This document shows positions 1-8,978 of a stretch of DNA of 35,649 bases, piece after piece. The stretch is from a virus. Made by a program: the position numbers and the translations under genes. Every line of letters starts with the position of its first letter. The first letter of the stretch is position 1. The stretch is from positions 1 through 35,649 of the IMG/VR virus record IMGVR_UViG_3300021517_000014; one strand, given 5' to 3'. The notes beneath the pieces are model-generated. The model was not told the DNA's origin. It saw only the letters and a list, made by a program, of their open reading frames with translations, and ran no database searches.

Positions 1-1535
1 CCAAAACCACCCGCTCCACCGATGCCTCCTGTCGATCCACTTGCTCCACCATTTCCGCCCTGAGGAAAATAACAGTTGCTAGTTCCACTACTCCATGCAG
101 AAGTTGTGTGTGTGTGTGTACCAGCGTTAGCCCCAGCTCCTCCGTTACTTGTGTTCCGCCCACCACCACCTCCGCCGCCACCGCCGCCCATAGTGTTCGT
201 GTTTGTGGTTACAGTTATGCTCGCACCCGCCCCACCTGCCGCTCCCGTGTCAGTAGTAGCGTTAGTACCAGCTGTGCCAGCTGTCGCGTCCGACGCGGCT
301 CCACCACCACCACCTCCTCCTCCAGTTCCAGACGTTGCTCCACCGGCCCCAGCACCGCCAGCCCCACTCACTCCGGTTCCCCCAGTTCCACCACCACCAA
401 GACCAGCGGCAGTTGAGGCGCCACCAGCTCCCCCACTGTTTGAAGGAGGGGATCCAGGAAGCCCGTTTAGTCCACCATTTCCGCCCGCGCCCGCAGTAAA
501 CGACTGGACCAGGTTCCCACCTAGTAGTTCTCCAAAGTGCGTCATTCGGATTGTTGGCGTGCTTGTGCAAGAGTTGCGCAGTTCAATTGTCCCGTTGCCC
601 GCAAAGTTTCCTTTAACGTTTAAGTATGCAGCACCGTTGACCCCAGTAAACGCTAAGATTCCAGGCGAAGTGACGGTGACGTTGTTGTAGTTATATAACT
701 GGTCTAAGTTTAAGGTTGTTGTACCAGAGGTGATGTTTAAATCACCGTCCACCCCGGTTCCACCAAACCTCACTCCCCGCGGCAGTAGTGTAAAGTCAAT
801 CGCTCCAGAAGAGTTTAATATTGGCAGTTTTCCCTCGTCGCCACCCAGCGCCGAGCCGGTTTTAATAGCATTTTTTGGGTTCATAAACAATGGCGCGCCG
901 GTTGCTCCGACTTCTGTTAAAGCTGACTGTTCTGCTAAGGTTGCCTGTTCCACTTTACCCGCAACGGTTTCGCTCGCGTTTGGCTGTGTACTGCCCGCCG
1001 CTTCTGTAAACCACGAACCACCGTTGTAACTTTGATATTCACCAGCAGTTGTGTTGTAAATCTTCATGCCGTTGGCAGGGGACGGCAAAGCGTCTCTTTG
1101 TACTGTGGTTAAGTTTGGCAACCGAAACGTGGTTGTAGCTCCAGAGAAACTCACAGAACCTGTGAAAGTGCCACCATCGGCGCCAAACTTAGAGTTCACC
1201 GCTTCCGCTATGTCGTCCCAAGTCTGCCAGTTGTCCGAAATAAGCACTTTAGCCCCTGCTGAGTGGGACTGAGCGGTAGAGGCGCCTCCCTCATAGGCCG
1301 CCACCCCTCTTGTCACGACGTTTAGGTTATTACCTGTAATACCGTCACATTTCACCACTTCGTACTTCGACTCAGAGTCATAGTCAATTACAATATAAAA
1401 CGAGTTTGATCCGCCTGTGGTCATCGCAAAACTAGGCGGGGTGTTTAAAGGAATTAAGCTGTCAACCGCATTGATGTCAGCCGACAAGTTTGTTTCAAAC
1501 CTGTCTTGCCTTGGGTATTGTGTAAAATTAGCCAT
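1..1535 (-). CDS. Glycine-rich tail fibre-like protein, N-terminal part (runs off the window)
   Basis: The frame opens at ATG 1533-1535 and stays open for 511 codons to position 1, where it leaves the window. The first ~130 residues look like a virion-attachment domain. Next comes a segment typical of phage fibres (LTTVQRDAL...GMKIYNTT...YNGGSW, ~150-190), then a beta-rich part. From about residue 370 the sequence is almost all Gly, Ala, Ser, Thr and Asn in GGxGG-like runs. It lies 1 bp after the stabilisation-protein gene in the late operon. The start is preceded by ACTTAAT, a weak version of the start motif used across this genome. I infer that it is the front half of the protein whose end lies at 34979-35649. 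The role as receptor-binding or decoration fibre is inferred from position and composition. Confidence 0.7.
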   Translation of the reverse strand, partial: MANFTQYPRQDRFETNLSADINAVDSLIPLNTPPSFAMTTGGSNSFYIVIDYDSESKYEVVKCDGITGNNLNVVTRGVAAYEGGASTAQSHSAGAKVLISDNWQTWDDIAEAVNSKFGADGGTFTGSVSFSGATTTFRLPNLTTVQRDALPSPANGMKIYNTTAGEYQSYNGGSWFTEAAGSTQPNASETVAGKVEQATLAEQSALTEVGATGAPLFMNPKNAIKTGSALGGDEGKLPILNSSGAIDFTLLPRGVRFGGTGVDGDLNITSGTTTLNLDQLYNYNNVTVTSPGILAFTGVNGAAYLNVKGNFAGNGTIELRNSCTSTPTIRMTHFGELLGGNLVQSFTAGAGGNGGLNGLPGSPPSNSGGAGGASTAAGLGGGGTGGTGVSGAGGAGAGGATSGTGGGGGGGGAASDATAGTAGTNATTDTGAAGGAGASITVTTNTNTMGGGGGGGGGGRNTSNGGAGANAGTHTHTTSAWSSGTSNCYFPQGGNGGASGSTGGIGGAGGF

Positions 1536-1536
1536 A

Positions 1537-3561
1537 TTATGCAATTAAGTTATTTGGATAAATATCAACCGGCTGAGCGTAAGGGTAAATAGACGCTTTT
1601 GTAAGAATAAACTGAGAGTTTAGCGTGTTCACGGTTGTTTGAAGTTGGATCCTTGACCCGGTCTGGTACATTGGGATACGCACTTTAAATGAGAAAAAGT
1701 CTTGCTCGTCGCCAACTCCACCTCCCAAAGGTGCAACCCCCAAAGGACGAACGCCTAAAGAGAAAGCTGGAGTGTCTGTGACATAATTATCTGAGTCAAC
1801 ACTTATTTCACCAGAAGAGTCTACGCCATCAACAAATACTGTAAATTTCACCGTAGTGTCACGAGCTATAAATCCATGGAATTCTACCATCTCAAACGTC
1901 TTGAAGGTCTCTGGTTGCCCAAAGTCAAAGTCTTTACTAACAATTGAAGTTAAAATCTCGTTACTGTTGTCGTTTGTACCGACTTCAATTTCTTTAGCGT
2001 AGCCGTTGTTAGCGTTGGCACACACAATGTGACGGTCTCCGTTTGAGTCTCTCCAAACCACCGCTTCATTAAATGGCATGTTGTTATATGTGGTCCATTT
2101 TTTAGTTAACACCGAAAACACCAAAGCTGTATCTGGTATCCCGTCACCCGCTGTATCACAAAAGAAGTAGCAGTTTTTTAACTGTTCAACATACACCGCA
2201 GATACAATGGTTTTGTCTTGTATAGCGTCGATTATTTGTTTGATGTCATCAGACAAAGCATCCGCACGAATAGATCCAACTGTAGCTTCACGTTGTGCTA
2301 AAGTGTAGATACCAGACTGGTTAATGCCAAATACCTCGTTTTCGACCCTAACCAGCGCTCTGTGAGATAAAAAGCCGTTTGAGTAGTCGATCTGCTCTCT
2401 TGCTGGAGAAGCCGTGTTTACCTTGTAAATCTTCCCTCTTTTCATAACAAACACAATCGGACCAAGGTTGATAAGCCCGGTAATAGATCCATCAGAAGAG
2501 TCTTCGTCACAAACCAACACGTTTGGGAAGGTGTTTAAATTAGCCGGCACTCCACCAGTATACGCTAAAGTAGACGGCACGGTTGGGTCTCCCGCTATGT
2601 ACCCAACATCGTTTGCTAACAATAAGTATTTGCCCTTGTATGTATTTGTGCCAGTTCTATCAGTACAAGTTTTCCCATTATAATCGAAGTAATTATCTAC
2701 TCCGTTTGAGAAATACATGATGTTTTTATAGGCTGTACTTGTAAATCTTGTCCCATCGGTAAGCCCCAGCTTAATAGGATTCCAGTGAGAGGTGTTTTCG
2801 TCGTACTCCCAAAGAGCAGTACCACAATTAGCGTGCAGGTATCTCACAGACGGAGTTGTTGATGTCTCGAAATATTTCATAGACATCATTGGTTTAGTGT
2901 AGGTCGCAGAAGTGCACACGATGTCGTCAAGCTTTACTCCGACCTTATCTGTATATCCAGCCGTATACTCAATTCTGAGTTGGCAGTAGTTAATAGTAGT
3001 ATCAACCGGCGTCCCAGTTATGGTTGCCGCACTAAAAGGCACGACAACATAATTCCAAGCAGCTTGAGTAAGTGTTCCCGCTGTAAACTCATAATAATTA
3101 GCCGCGCTAGACCCTATTCTCATTCTCACGGCAGTAAGATTTGTGTTGAACGCTGTAGGCGCAAATATCCAAAACCTTAAAAAACCTTTAACAGGAGTTA
3201 TGTCTACAGCTGTAAGTGTAGAGTTTGTAAGTAGCGCGAAATTATTAACACTAGTCGCTACCGTGATGTTAAAAGCTAAGGCTCCAGCTCCTCTTTTTTG
3301 ATTAGTCGTGTCTGCGGTTAGGGTCACGCCATCATCAGTCACAGCCCAGCCTGTAGTGGCGTCTGCTGTGGATATTTGTTTAACCGCGTCAGGAATTGGG
3401 CTCCCAAAGTTTTGTTGGCCGTATCTAGTTTGTAGGTTTTTGTCTTGATTGTAAAAACAGTTCTCACCAGTCGAGAGTTGGTTGTCATCAATAATAGTGG
3501 CGTCCTTTTTGGAAACTCCACCTTGAAAATTATTGATTCTGATTGGTTTAACTTGTGCCAT
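1537..3561 (-). CDS. Tail stabilisation / tail tube protein (podovirus type)
   Basis: A 674-residue protein encoded between a predicted head-tail adaptor (3561-4196) and the glycine-rich fibre. The N-terminus (NNFQGGVSKKDATIIDDNQL) resembles the start of podoviral tail proteins that cap the portal, in which a short segment about gathering or binding is followed by beta-propeller-like repeats. The rest is beta-rich, with many short aromatic strands and no signal peptide or membrane segment. In P22- and T7-like phages a large protein in this position extends the short tail below the portal. The start codon is adjacent to the stop of the upstream gene (shared position 3561), suggesting coupled translation. 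The family assignment rests on size, order and the N-terminal pattern. Confidence 0.55.
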   Translation of the reverse strand: MAQVKPIRINNFQGGVSKKDATIIDDNQLSTGENCFYNQDKNLQTRYGQQNFGSPIPDAVKQISTADATTGWAVTDDGVTLTADTTNQKRGAGALAFNITVATSVNNFALLTNSTLTAVDITPVKGFLRFWIFAPTAFNTNLTAVRMRIGSSAANYYEFTAGTLTQAAWNYVVVPFSAATITGTPVDTTINYCQLRIEYTAGYTDKVGVKLDDIVCTSATYTKPMMSMKYFETSTTPSVRYLHANCGTALWEYDENTSHWNPIKLGLTDGTRFTSTAYKNIMYFSNGVDNYFDYNGKTCTDRTGTNTYKGKYLLLANDVGYIAGDPTVPSTLAYTGGVPANLNTFPNVLVCDEDSSDGSITGLINLGPIVFVMKRGKIYKVNTASPAREQIDYSNGFLSHRALVRVENEVFGINQSGIYTLAQREATVGSIRADALSDDIKQIIDAIQDKTIVSAVYVEQLKNCYFFCDTAGDGIPDTALVFSVLTKKWTTYNNMPFNEAVVWRDSNGDRHIVCANANNGYAKEIEVGTNDNSNEILTSIVSKDFDFGQPETFKTFEMVEFHGFIARDTTVKFTVFVDGVDSSGEISVDSDNYVTDTPAFSLGVRPLGVAPLGGGVGDEQDFFSFKVRIPMYQTGSRIQLQTTVNTLNSQFILTKASIYPYAQPVDIYPNNLIA

Positions 3562-4196
3562 TATATAGTCTCGTATTGAAATTGATAATTTTCGTCTTGT
3601 CGTCTACCCAAATATTGAGCGTTTAATCCCTTCATTGCTTCTTGATAGTCTTGAGCAGCGGCAACCGCTTTATCTGATCTGCCCTCAATTGTTGACCAAC
3701 ACAAATATGCAGCCCATTTCACAAGCGCAATATCAAAAGCGTCTGGCACCCCCGAGTCATTTGCATCCGCTGACATAGCTGTTAGTTTAGTGCGGTATAA
3801 ATAAGTCAGCGTCTTAATAGCATCGGGTGGTTGTGCAAGGTACAAGCTCGTTCCTCTTAATGCATAATAAGAAGGGGTCCCATTAGTAGCGGTAGTTAGT
3901 CCATCAACCCACAACTCGTTGTATGTTTTAGGGTGCAGTTGTCCGCCGTCGTACAAAAGACTGCCAAGCTCTAGCCTTACGAAATTACTTGGTAAAGTAT
4001 ATGCAGACTGCCCGATAACAGTTGGTTCTGTGTTTACTCCGTCGTTGAAGTGCCACATATAATCTCCGTCTTGTTGTAGTTGATTAACCGCCTGATTAAT
4101 CGCAGCGTTTAAAGTGGAATCAGTCCAGATACGACCGCTCGGATCGATCTTTATCTCTGTTCTCAACTTCCCCCGTAGTGTTAGTAGTGTGCTCAT
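3561..4196 (-). CDS. Head-tail adaptor / connector protein
   Basis: A 211-residue protein. Its N-terminal part (LRGKLRTEI...WTDSTLNAAINQAVNQLQQDG) is helical and has the layout of podoviral adaptor proteins (P22 gp4 / T7 gp11 type) that form the ring below the portal: a helical N-terminus, then a short beta region (SAYTLPSNFVRLELGSLLYDG), then a helical C-terminus rich in Ala and Tyr. It overlaps the glycosyltransferase gene by 4 nt (ATGA) and abuts the stabilisation-protein gene, so the three are probably translated from one message. The call is based on order and fold-like pattern, not on a detected signature. Confidence 0.55.
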   Translation of the reverse strand: MSTLLTLRGKLRTEIKIDPSGRIWTDSTLNAAINQAVNQLQQDGDYMWHFNDGVNTEPTVIGQSAYTLPSNFVRLELGSLLYDGGQLHPKTYNELWVDGLTTATNGTPSYYALRGTSLYLAQPPDAIKTLTYLYRTKLTAMSADANDSGVPDAFDIALVKWAAYLCWSTIEGRSDKAVAAAQDYQEAMKGLNAQYLGRRQDENYQFQYETI

Positions 4197-4813
4197 GCTC
4201 CAAAAGTTAAATAACTAGTCTTAGCTTCATGTCCTGGCCTTACGTCAGAGTGCAACCATACTTTAAACCCTAGTTCTTTTGCACGCTCACAAAAAACCAC
4301 GTCCTCTCCTTTATAGTTTACAACTCCTGTTAGTGGGTTGGTTTCCTTTAAAAACTCGAACATAAACTGTTTATGCTTCTCAAACATTTTTTCTAAAACC
4401 TGTCTTTTAATTAAGACACATCCAGTTCCAATTGCATCGACTTCTTGGACATCCTCTTGGATTTTTTTGATTGGTTTGTAAAGTTTAACCTTCCCGTTTT
4501 CAAATTCTTTGGCCTCAAAGGCACACGGCTCTTGTGTGTGGCGTGACACGCATAGCCCACCGATAATATCCTTGTTAGCTTCATAAAGTTTTGTTAAAGT
4601 GTCCGGCTCTAAACTCATATCATCATCCACAAAAAATATATGTTCAAAACCGTTCACCAGCGCATCTCTCACAAGCAGGTTTCTGGCGTGGTCAACTAGT
4701 GACCTTTCTATGTAAGCAAACCCGCAAGCAACGGGCTTTTTCAGGTAAAACAAATCTCGCACAAGTTGCGCTGGTATCTTTCCGCTCGATGTTGGTATAG
4801 CAATTAGTATCAT
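4193..4813 (-). CDS. GT-A fold glycosyltransferase-like protein
   Basis: A 206-residue protein opening with a Rossmann-like strand (ILIAIPTSSG). It contains HIFFVDDDMSLEPDTL (about residues 59-74), where the DDD run is the DxD metal/nucleotide-sugar site of GT-A glycosyltransferases. The later segment GEDVVFCERAKELGFKVWLH has the ED acceptor-site pattern, followed by GHE near the C-terminus. Such single-domain enzymes transfer a sugar from a nucleotide sugar. It sits between a small membrane protein and the adaptor gene, inside the tail module, which suggests modification of virion proteins or of the host surface; the acceptor is unknown. It overlaps the downstream adaptor gene by 4 nt. Confidence 0.7.
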   Translation of the reverse strand: MILIAIPTSSGKIPAQLVRDLFYLKKPVACGFAYIERSLVDHARNLLVRDALVNGFEHIFFVDDDMSLEPDTLTKLYEANKDIIGGLCVSRHTQEPCAFEAKEFENGKVKLYKPIKKIQEDVQEVDAIGTGCVLIKRQVLEKMFEKHKQFMFEFLKETNPLTGVVNYKGEDVVFCERAKELGFKVWLHSDVRPGHEAKTSYLTFGA

Positions 4814-4816
4814 CTT

Positions 4817-5074
4817 TTATGTTTTAATGCTGTTGTGCCTTCTGCAAAACTCAGTTGAGTTCAATAACCTGTCTTCATTTTTTTTAAGCTCCGATACTAC
4901 GGCGGTCAACTCTCGTGTAGCTTCGGTGTTTTCGGTGAGAGTTTCCTGGAAAGCCTGCATAATCTTTCCCTGTTCCTGTAGAATCTTCATCTGCTGGAGA
5001 ACTACATAAGCTAACACTATCAGTGCCGCTCCAGTAAGTCCATAATCTAAGATTAGTTTTAAGATTTCTTCCAT
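4817..5074 (-). CDS. Small membrane protein with coiled coil, BhlA/UviB-like holin candidate
   Basis: An 85-residue protein. Residues ~8-27 (LDYGLTGAALIVLAYVVLQQ) form one hydrophobic segment, followed by a charged helical stretch rich in Gln, Glu and Lys and a short tail containing Cys and His. One N-terminal helix followed by a polar coiled coil is the layout of BhlA/UviB-type phage proteins, some of which act as holins. The start is preceded by TTAACC 7 nt upstream of ATG, matching the genome-wide start motif. It overlaps the LamG gene by one base and stands just before the glycosyltransferase. It could instead be a virion or spanin-like membrane protein. Confidence 0.45.
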   Translation of the reverse strand: MEEILKLILDYGLTGAALIVLAYVVLQQMKILQEQGKIMQAFQETLTENTEATRELTAVVSELKKNEDRLLNSTEFCRRHNSIKT

Positions 5075-6651
5075 TAGATGGTTAATTTAATACTTGATAC
5101 TTTGGCTCCCGTAGTCATGGTAATGGTAAATCCAGTGGCGGTTTTAGCCAGTGTAGCCGTACCGGTAGATGTGTAAGTGTGAGTTGTGTACTTGTTGGCG
5201 TTGGGTAACACAATCTCAACAACCCCATCAGACACGCACTCAAGCGTTCTGCCTGCGCTTGTTTCGGATATTTTAAAACTTCCAGAATTCACCTTAAATT
5301 CGGTATAAGGGATGGTTCCGGATGTTACATTAACCGTCGTGGGAGGCGTAAAAAGAAAATCTTCAACATAAATTATCTCTTGAGAGGCTTTGGCATATTC
5401 GGCAGAGGCGAAGTCTGCCCCCTTGTCCGTGTTGTACAGCTTGATGTCAGCCGTGTCCATGACGGTTATTTCGCTTCCTTTGCGCATAAGGTACAGTGGC
5501 CCCGCTGGAATGGTTGCCAGTGGCGCCGCGACCGAGCTTAACAACACGCCGTTTCTATATAAATACAAATTAGTGCCGTCATGTCTAACTACTGTGTGTA
5601 CCCATTGTCCTGTGTTCACGCTAGACACCGAGATGGTATTGAGCGTGTTGTATGATACCCTGTTAGTTCCGACATAAAAACGGGGTACAGCGGGTTCAAT
5701 CGATAGAATGGCATCATTGCCATCCGAAACACTCACGGGCGCACGAGTCATTGCTTCAATAGTGAAAGGTTGTTGACCAAAGGTATTGGTTAGAGGAAGC
5801 ACAAAAGCTGAGCCTACCTTCCCTTTGAGATTTTGCCCCCTTCCGTATATCGTCGGGACAGAATTGATAAATCCGGCTGGCGCGGCATGATTACCGTTAC
5901 CAGACAAATCAGCTAGTTTTCCGTCTGATAGAAATGTCTGCATGTCATAGTGGGCCACACACCCAGTTCCGGCCTTTGGATTGGTTAGAACAAAATTACG
6001 CTTTTGTTTGAAAACCGCTCCCCTGATATTCATGTACTCGGTATATATCTGTGAAATCTCCAAGTCAGTTACCGTGTCTTTGAGTAGTAAAAACATCCCT
6101 ATTGGTGTTCTTTGGGAGTAGTCTCCGTTTACCCAGTTGTTTATGTAGATATCGCTCGTGTTCGTGACTATAGTGCTTGTGCCACTGAAATTACCAATAT
6201 TTATTCCATTATTGTACCCCTGACATGTTCCGGTTAAAAACCTTGCACCCAGCATATAACTGCCAATACTGTTGGTTGTGGCGCTCCTATTGGTGGTTGC
6301 ATCTTGGAATCCGATCGTTGCGTTCCCCGGATTAGTGGATAAAGCAAAAGCCGGCGTACCTCCTTTGGTTACTAGATACTTATTCGTTGGCCCAGGGTTT
6401 CTCGATAAGGGTGAAGTGAAGAAAACCAATATCACTCCAGAAGACAGGTTGACAGAACTGGAGTGTGTAACTTGTAGATACTGACCGGCTCCGTGAGTTA
6501 AATAGCCCCTGCCTTTAGTGCCGTTAACCATTGTACCTCCAACGACTGTTATCGTGTTGTTGTTTCCCGAATGGTCTAACAAAGAATTAAAGATAGGTTC
6601 CACCCAGAGAGCCACTTTATTTTCTGATTTTAGCCTTTCAAGAGTTTGCAT
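5074..6651 (-). CDS. Double LamG/concanavalin-like domain tail protein
   Basis: A 525-residue protein with two laminin-G/concanavalin-like beta-sandwich segments. The first spans ~10-200 (LLDHSGNNNTITVVGG, later ILVFFT). The second spans ~230-430 (YDMQTFLSDGKLADLSGNGN, then QPFTIEAMTRAP, GQWVHTVVRHDGTNLYLYRNG). The last ~90 residues form a separate beta domain ending in TTGAKVSSIKLTI. LamG domains in phage tail proteins generally bind cell-surface glycans. It is followed in the operon by the small membrane protein and preceded by a single-LamG protein, so the two are probably related receptor-binding or decoration proteins. The sugar or receptor cannot be told from the sequence. Confidence 0.6.
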   Translation of the reverse strand: MQTLERLKSENKVALWVEPIFNSLLDHSGNNNTITVVGGTMVNGTKGRGYLTHGAGQYLQVTHSSSVNLSSGVILVFFTSPLSRNPGPTNKYLVTKGGTPAFALSTNPGNATIGFQDATTNRSATTNSIGSYMLGARFLTGTCQGYNNGINIGNFSGTSTIVTNTSDIYINNWVNGDYSQRTPIGMFLLLKDTVTDLEISQIYTEYMNIRGAVFKQKRNFVLTNPKAGTGCVAHYDMQTFLSDGKLADLSGNGNHAAPAGFINSVPTIYGRGQNLKGKVGSAFVLPLTNTFGQQPFTIEAMTRAPVSVSDGNDAILSIEPAVPRFYVGTNRVSYNTLNTISVSSVNTGQWVHTVVRHDGTNLYLYRNGVLLSSVAAPLATIPAGPLYLMRKGSEITVMDTADIKLYNTDKGADFASAEYAKASQEIIYVEDFLFTPPTTVNVTSGTIPYTEFKVNSGSFKISETSAGRTLECVSDGVVEIVLPNANKYTTHTYTSTGTATLAKTATGFTITMTTGAKVSSIKLTI

Positions 6652-7661
6652 TAGTTGTTCAATAAATTCTCCAATTTGAATCGAATATATTTTTGTTGCG
6701 CGGTAGTTAAAACGAATGGATATATCACCAAACCAGCAAGCAGTCCGTTATATCCACTCGCTGTCTTTATGGCCGTTAGTGTGGCCAAAGTATTATCAAA
6801 AGTCACCTTCTGGCCGTTATAGGTGACCACGGTGTAACTGCCTGTTGGATTGGCAATGTTTGAAAAATACCCACCAGTGGAAAGTCTATCGCCTCGTGGG
6901 GTTCTGAATGCGTGTCCTGTGGTGGTTGTACCGTCGTTGAGGGTGACGGTCCCCCCCACCGTGCCAAGGTTGTCTGTAACATATATTCCCTCTGAAACAT
7001 AATAAGTTCTCAATGGAAGAAAATAACTAGCGTTTTTAAAGTCAACTTCTGTGTATGTAGTAGAGTTCTTTATGTCGTCAAGTTCAGCTTTACTGAGCGC
7101 ACGCCTATATATATTCACCCCCTTGTAATTCGGTTGGCCGTTATAAGTAGCGTCTTTGTAGGGGAGAATCAGTGAGCCTTTGCCCTGTAAGTTTTGTATA
7201 GTAACACTAGTCTCGACATACTGGCCGTTAACATAGTAGAACACCTTGCCCGAGGCTATCCCCCACGCTAAGGTAATTTCGGTTGAGTTTGGAACGGGCA
7301 CAAGTAATGCAGCGTAAGCTTGTGCGTCTGTGCCCCAAAATAACTGGGGATAATTTGTGTTTGTAACGAAACAACGAAAATCCAACTCTGCTGGAGTCGA
7401 AGTCGTACGTTTCGCTACAATCGTTTGAAAGGAGGCTTTCGGAAACACGGTTCCTTTAAAAACGACCGTGAATGGCTGTACATTATACGCCTGATTCCAT
7501 GTGTACTCTATCCGGCCTGTAGTTGAGTTCGGCCTGTATTCGCCAGAATCCGCCCCAGAGCCAATCACCGACCCTCCGTTTTTGAATATATCCAAAAGCG
7601 AGGCGAAGTCCTCAAAAAAATCAAGATCAGTATAGCCTGGTTTTTTTATGTTAGTTGGCAC
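6651..7661 (-). CDS. LamG-like tail protein (GTG start)
   Basis: A 336-residue protein with one LamG-like beta sandwich (QPFTVVFKGTVFPKASFQTIV, ITLAWGIASGKVFYYVNGQ, then VNIYRRALSKAELDDI, the usual closing motif of such domains). A smaller beta region follows (YVTDNLGTVGGTVTLNDGTT). The frame starts at GTG (7659-7661) inside the last codons of the upstream gene, an 11-nt overlap, so translation is probably coupled. It resembles the neighbouring 525-residue protein in fold and perhaps origin. I infer a receptor-binding or virion-decoration role. Confidence 0.55.
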   Translation of the reverse strand: MPTNIKKPGYTDLDFFEDFASLLDIFKNGGSVIGSGADSGEYRPNSTTGRIEYTWNQAYNVQPFTVVFKGTVFPKASFQTIVAKRTTSTPAELDFRCFVTNTNYPQLFWGTDAQAYAALLVPVPNSTEITLAWGIASGKVFYYVNGQYVETSVTIQNLQGKGSLILPYKDATYNGQPNYKGVNIYRRALSKAELDDIKNSTTYTEVDFKNASYFLPLRTYYVSEGIYVTDNLGTVGGTVTLNDGTTTTGHAFRTPRGDRLSTGGYFSNIANPTGSYTVVTYNGQKVTFDNTLATLTAIKTASGYNGLLAGLVIYPFVLTTAQQKYIRFKLENLLNN

Positions 7662-7968
7662 TTTTATACAGATTAAATCCTTGTTCTAATTCTTGAATGA
7701 CCTTCACGCAATCAGCTCGGGAAATCTTGTATTTCCCGGCCAAAGCCATAATACCCCCAGCGTGTGCGATAGATTCGCTTGGTGTGGACTTAGCCAGCAA
7801 ATCATTAAATATGCCCTCGATAATGGTTTTGGTGAGTTGGTTGTGTTCAGCTGGTGCCACTGGCGCTGGCACCTTCTTAAAATTGTTCTCGACTATGGTT
7901 TTAGTGAGGGTAGGAATAACCTCAAAAATAGTCGGCATAGAATCTTGGTAGTCTTGTAGTGTTGGCAT
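7651..7968 (-). CDS. Small protein of unknown function, internal repeat
   Basis: A 105-residue protein I do not recognise. It contains a short internal repeat: LTKTIVENNFK near residue 21 and LTKTIIEGIFND near residue 45, separated by a Pro/Ala-rich linker. The C-terminal half is helical (GIMALAGKYKISRADCVKVIQELEQ). It starts immediately where the upstream 171-residue gene ends (shared base 7968) and overlaps the LamG gene by 11 nt. It is probably a small virion or assembly factor, by position only. Confidence 0.5.
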   Translation of the reverse strand: MPTLQDYQDSMPTIFEVIPTLTKTIVENNFKKVPAPVAPAEHNQLTKTIIEGIFNDLLAKSTPSESIAHAGGIMALAGKYKISRADCVKVIQELEQGFNLYKSAN

Positions 7969-8483
7969 TAGTAAGCTCGGTTAACATATAATGCGGCGAT
8001 TCCGTTATCAGCGGATGTCGCTGTAATAGTAAGTCGCAAAAACTTCCAGCCCTTACAGTTGAACCTAAAGGCGCCGTCAGCGGTTAGTGAGGCCGCCTGG
8101 GGGCCGGTCGTAATAATCGTTCCGTACTGTAGAATGTCCACATAAGACGCCGCTGAGTCTGCCGTGCCGTTGTTTTCTCCGGAGGCGTGAGCGGTCAGGG
8201 TGAGCGTTCCAGGGCCACTTGGAAGGCTGACAATGTCATAATGTACCACCACCTCGCCCACTCCTTCAACATCAACATACACCACTACTGGTGTTGCCAC
8301 GGGGATGCCTAGAGTGTCCATTTGGAGCATCGGCGCGAAAGCGGTGTTTGGTGGGTTGGTTATAGTAACATTTTCGGCCCCAGTTGTGGGGTCGTAAGCA
8401 GAAGATGATACGGGCAAAGGGTACGTACTGGACACATCCCTTGCTGCATCAGTTGTGTCTCTATATATTAATCTTTCAGCCAT
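7968..8483 (-). CDS. Structural protein of unknown function, beta-rich
   Basis: A 171-residue protein made mainly of beta-strand-like segments (ATPVVVYVDVEGVGEVVVHYDIV, here split by glycines, and GWKFLRLTITATSADNG) with no signal peptide or membrane segment. The N-terminal phrase DAARDVSSTYPLPVSS resembles linkers found at the start of phage virion proteins. It is encoded downstream of the capsid genes and upstream of the LamG proteins, which suggests a head-decoration or tail component. A strong hairpin lies immediately before its start codon. The start context is TTAACCCGCCTTTTATATG. Confidence 0.5.
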   Translation of the reverse strand: MAERLIYRDTTDAARDVSSTYPLPVSSSAYDPTTGAENVTITNPPNTAFAPMLQMDTLGIPVATPVVVYVDVEGVGEVVVHYDIVSLPSGPGTLTLTAHASGENNGTADSAASYVDILQYGTIITTGPQAASLTADGAFRFNCKGWKFLRLTITATSADNGIAALYVNRAY

Positions 8484-8486
8484 ATA

Positions 8487-8520
8487 AAAGGCGGGTTAAG
8501 ATATAAGGATTCCCGCCCTT
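8487..8520 (-). terminator. GC-rich stem-loop with T run just before a start codon (attenuator-like)
   Basis: On the minus strand, GGCGGG (8512-8517) pairs with CCCGCC (8490-8495). G·T and A-T pairs extend the stem, the loop is 16 nt, and the stem is followed by TTTTATATG, whose ATG starts the 171-residue gene. This has the form of an intrinsic terminator or translation-blocking hairpin in the leader. It separates the 132-residue gene from the tail genes and may lower their expression relative to capsid. Confidence 0.5.
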
Positions 8521-8531
8521 GCACGGAGATA

Positions 8532-8930
8532 TTATACTACTTCTGTTGATGTTTCTTCAACTATTTCTTTCTTTTTTCTACCTCTTTTAACTCCAGCTAC
8601 TTCTTCAAGAACCTGAGCTTGTACTTCAGCGTTCTCTGCGAGCTTTTCAGCTACTTTAAGCATAGCATCAGCTGGCGTAATTGGAGCCTCTGGTGATTTA
8701 ACTCTAAGGCTTAAGTCATCAGAGATAAACACACCGTCAGTGTGGATAAAACCTTTTGATAGTTTATCCGCTACCAAATGTCTAGCAATAGGTACTTTTC
8801 GGTTGTGTTTGTTTAACATCCAGCAATAGTCATTAGAGTTGTTTAACTCTTTAATGCTTGAAGCGTCTTGTGCCCCGATTCTTTCCATAGACTGTACTAG
8901 CGGATGTTGATTAATTGTTTCACCGTTCAT
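8532..8930 (-). CDS. Unknown phage protein, basic-acidic C-terminal tail
   Basis: A 132-residue protein I do not recognise. The first ~60 residues (YCWMLNKHNRKVPIARHLVADKLSKGF) look folded. The C-terminal third is helical and ends in a short lysine/arginine block (KRGRKKK) followed by acidic residues. The gene lies between the capsid gene and the 171-residue structural gene and starts after TCCTAACCCAATAACTATG, a clear example of the genome's start motif. It is probably a minor head component or assembly factor, by position only. Confidence 0.5.
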   Translation of the reverse strand: MNGETINQHPLVQSMERIGAQDASSIKELNNSNDYCWMLNKHNRKVPIARHLVADKLSKGFIHTDGVFISDDLSLRVKSPEAPITPADAMLKVAEKLAENAEVQAQVLEEVAGVKRGRKKKEIVEETSTEVV

Positions 8931-8978
8931 AGTTATTGGGTTAGGAATTTTTGATAACTTAGGTTGTTACATAGTCGC

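Noticed and set aside
76-690. Long proline/alanine-rich plus-strand frame near the left end
   Set aside because: It is the complement of the GGxGG-coding fibre gene. Codons for Gly, Ala and Thr on one strand give Pro- and Ala-rich frames on the other. It has no start motif, and the minus frame is a coherent fibre protein.
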